A stretch of DNA of 64,000 nt from Hormoscilla sp. GUM202. GTDB lineage: Bacteria; Cyanobacteriota; Cyanobacteriia; Cyanobacteriales; Desertifilaceae. The notes under the pieces were generated by a model. That model saw nothing but the letters and a program-made list of their open reading frames with translations. It made no database searches and had not been told where the DNA came from. Shown here one piece after another: positions 63,896-64,000 of this stretch. How positions within the stretch are numbered: the stretch's first letter is position 1; every line of letters starts with the position of its first letter. The stretch lies in assembly GCA_005518205.2 (NCBI GenBank), contig RFFC02000015.1:69567-133566 (forward strand), read 5' to 3'. Position numbers and translations under genes: made by a program.

Positions 63896-64000
63896 TCTAT
63901 AAGCTGTCGCCCATTGTATAGGCCCGATCTCCTGAAAGTATTGCTCTCAATTGGTTTTCCCATTTTGAATTTTGAATTTTGAATTATGAATTGCTTAGTG

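Overview
The window looks like a filamentous (Oscillatoriales-type) cyanobacterium. The octamer GCGATCGC (HIP1) occurs throughout, and cyAbrB, Uma2/DUF820, DUF433 and DUF29-like genes, a CbiB/CobD gene, a type 2 IPP isomerase and many dispersed palindromes are all typical of that group. No rRNA, tRNA or CRISPR array was found. Intact housekeeping genes sit among many broken ones. I count about 20 frameshifted, nonsense-carrying, deleted or insertion-split genes, so this is either a decaying, element-rich genome or, for the single-base cases, partly assembly error.

Layout. 0-11 kb: a secreted Ca-binding-repeat protein, a Ser/Thr kinase, an SLC12-like permease, an SDR enzyme, a broken VOC gene, two tandem nuclease-fold paralogues and a serine-recombinase-like protein without catalytic residues. 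11-18.1 kb: toxin-antitoxin genes (MntA/HepT, PIN/RHH, DUF433/DUF5615) mixed with remains of a MoxR-ATPase/VWA gene set. 18.6-30.2 kb: a GT39-like glycosyltransferase, cyAbrB, an Rrf2 regulator, cobD, an IS-split DUF29-like gene beside its intact paralogue, pyrR, idi2 and sppA. 30.2-36.8 kb: a decaying second MntA/HepT pair, an ISKra4-family element carrying another ISKra4 element inside it, small IS-end derivatives, an ORF-less group II intron inserted in a repeat hairpin, and broken Panacea and HIRAN genes. 36.8-43.9 kb: metabolic and regulatory genes (TauE/SafE-like, CYTH, Uma2, a repeat-plus-hydrolase protein, a PfkB sugar kinase, a LuxR-type HTH protein, hisS).

43.9-63.9 kb is the most interesting part. 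It holds a TolQ/MotA-like channel protein with a long helical tail (ZorA-like) followed by a MotB/OmpA-like partner (ZorB-like), then an SNF2 helicase with a coiled-coil companion, a membrane-anchored VWA-like protein, a 1078-residue tubulin-like GTPase ending in SHOCT, a second TolQ-like paralogue and a large proline-rich partner interrupted by an amber codon. Together they could form an ion-driven envelope motor with a cytoskeletal GTPase, either a Zorya-like defence system or an FtsZ-like membrane-remodelling module.

A second theme is a family of short nested palindromes with related arms and a related core. They have inserted into coding sequence: in frame in cobD, and with frame loss in a ParD-type antitoxin, a transposase and a zinc-ribbon gene.
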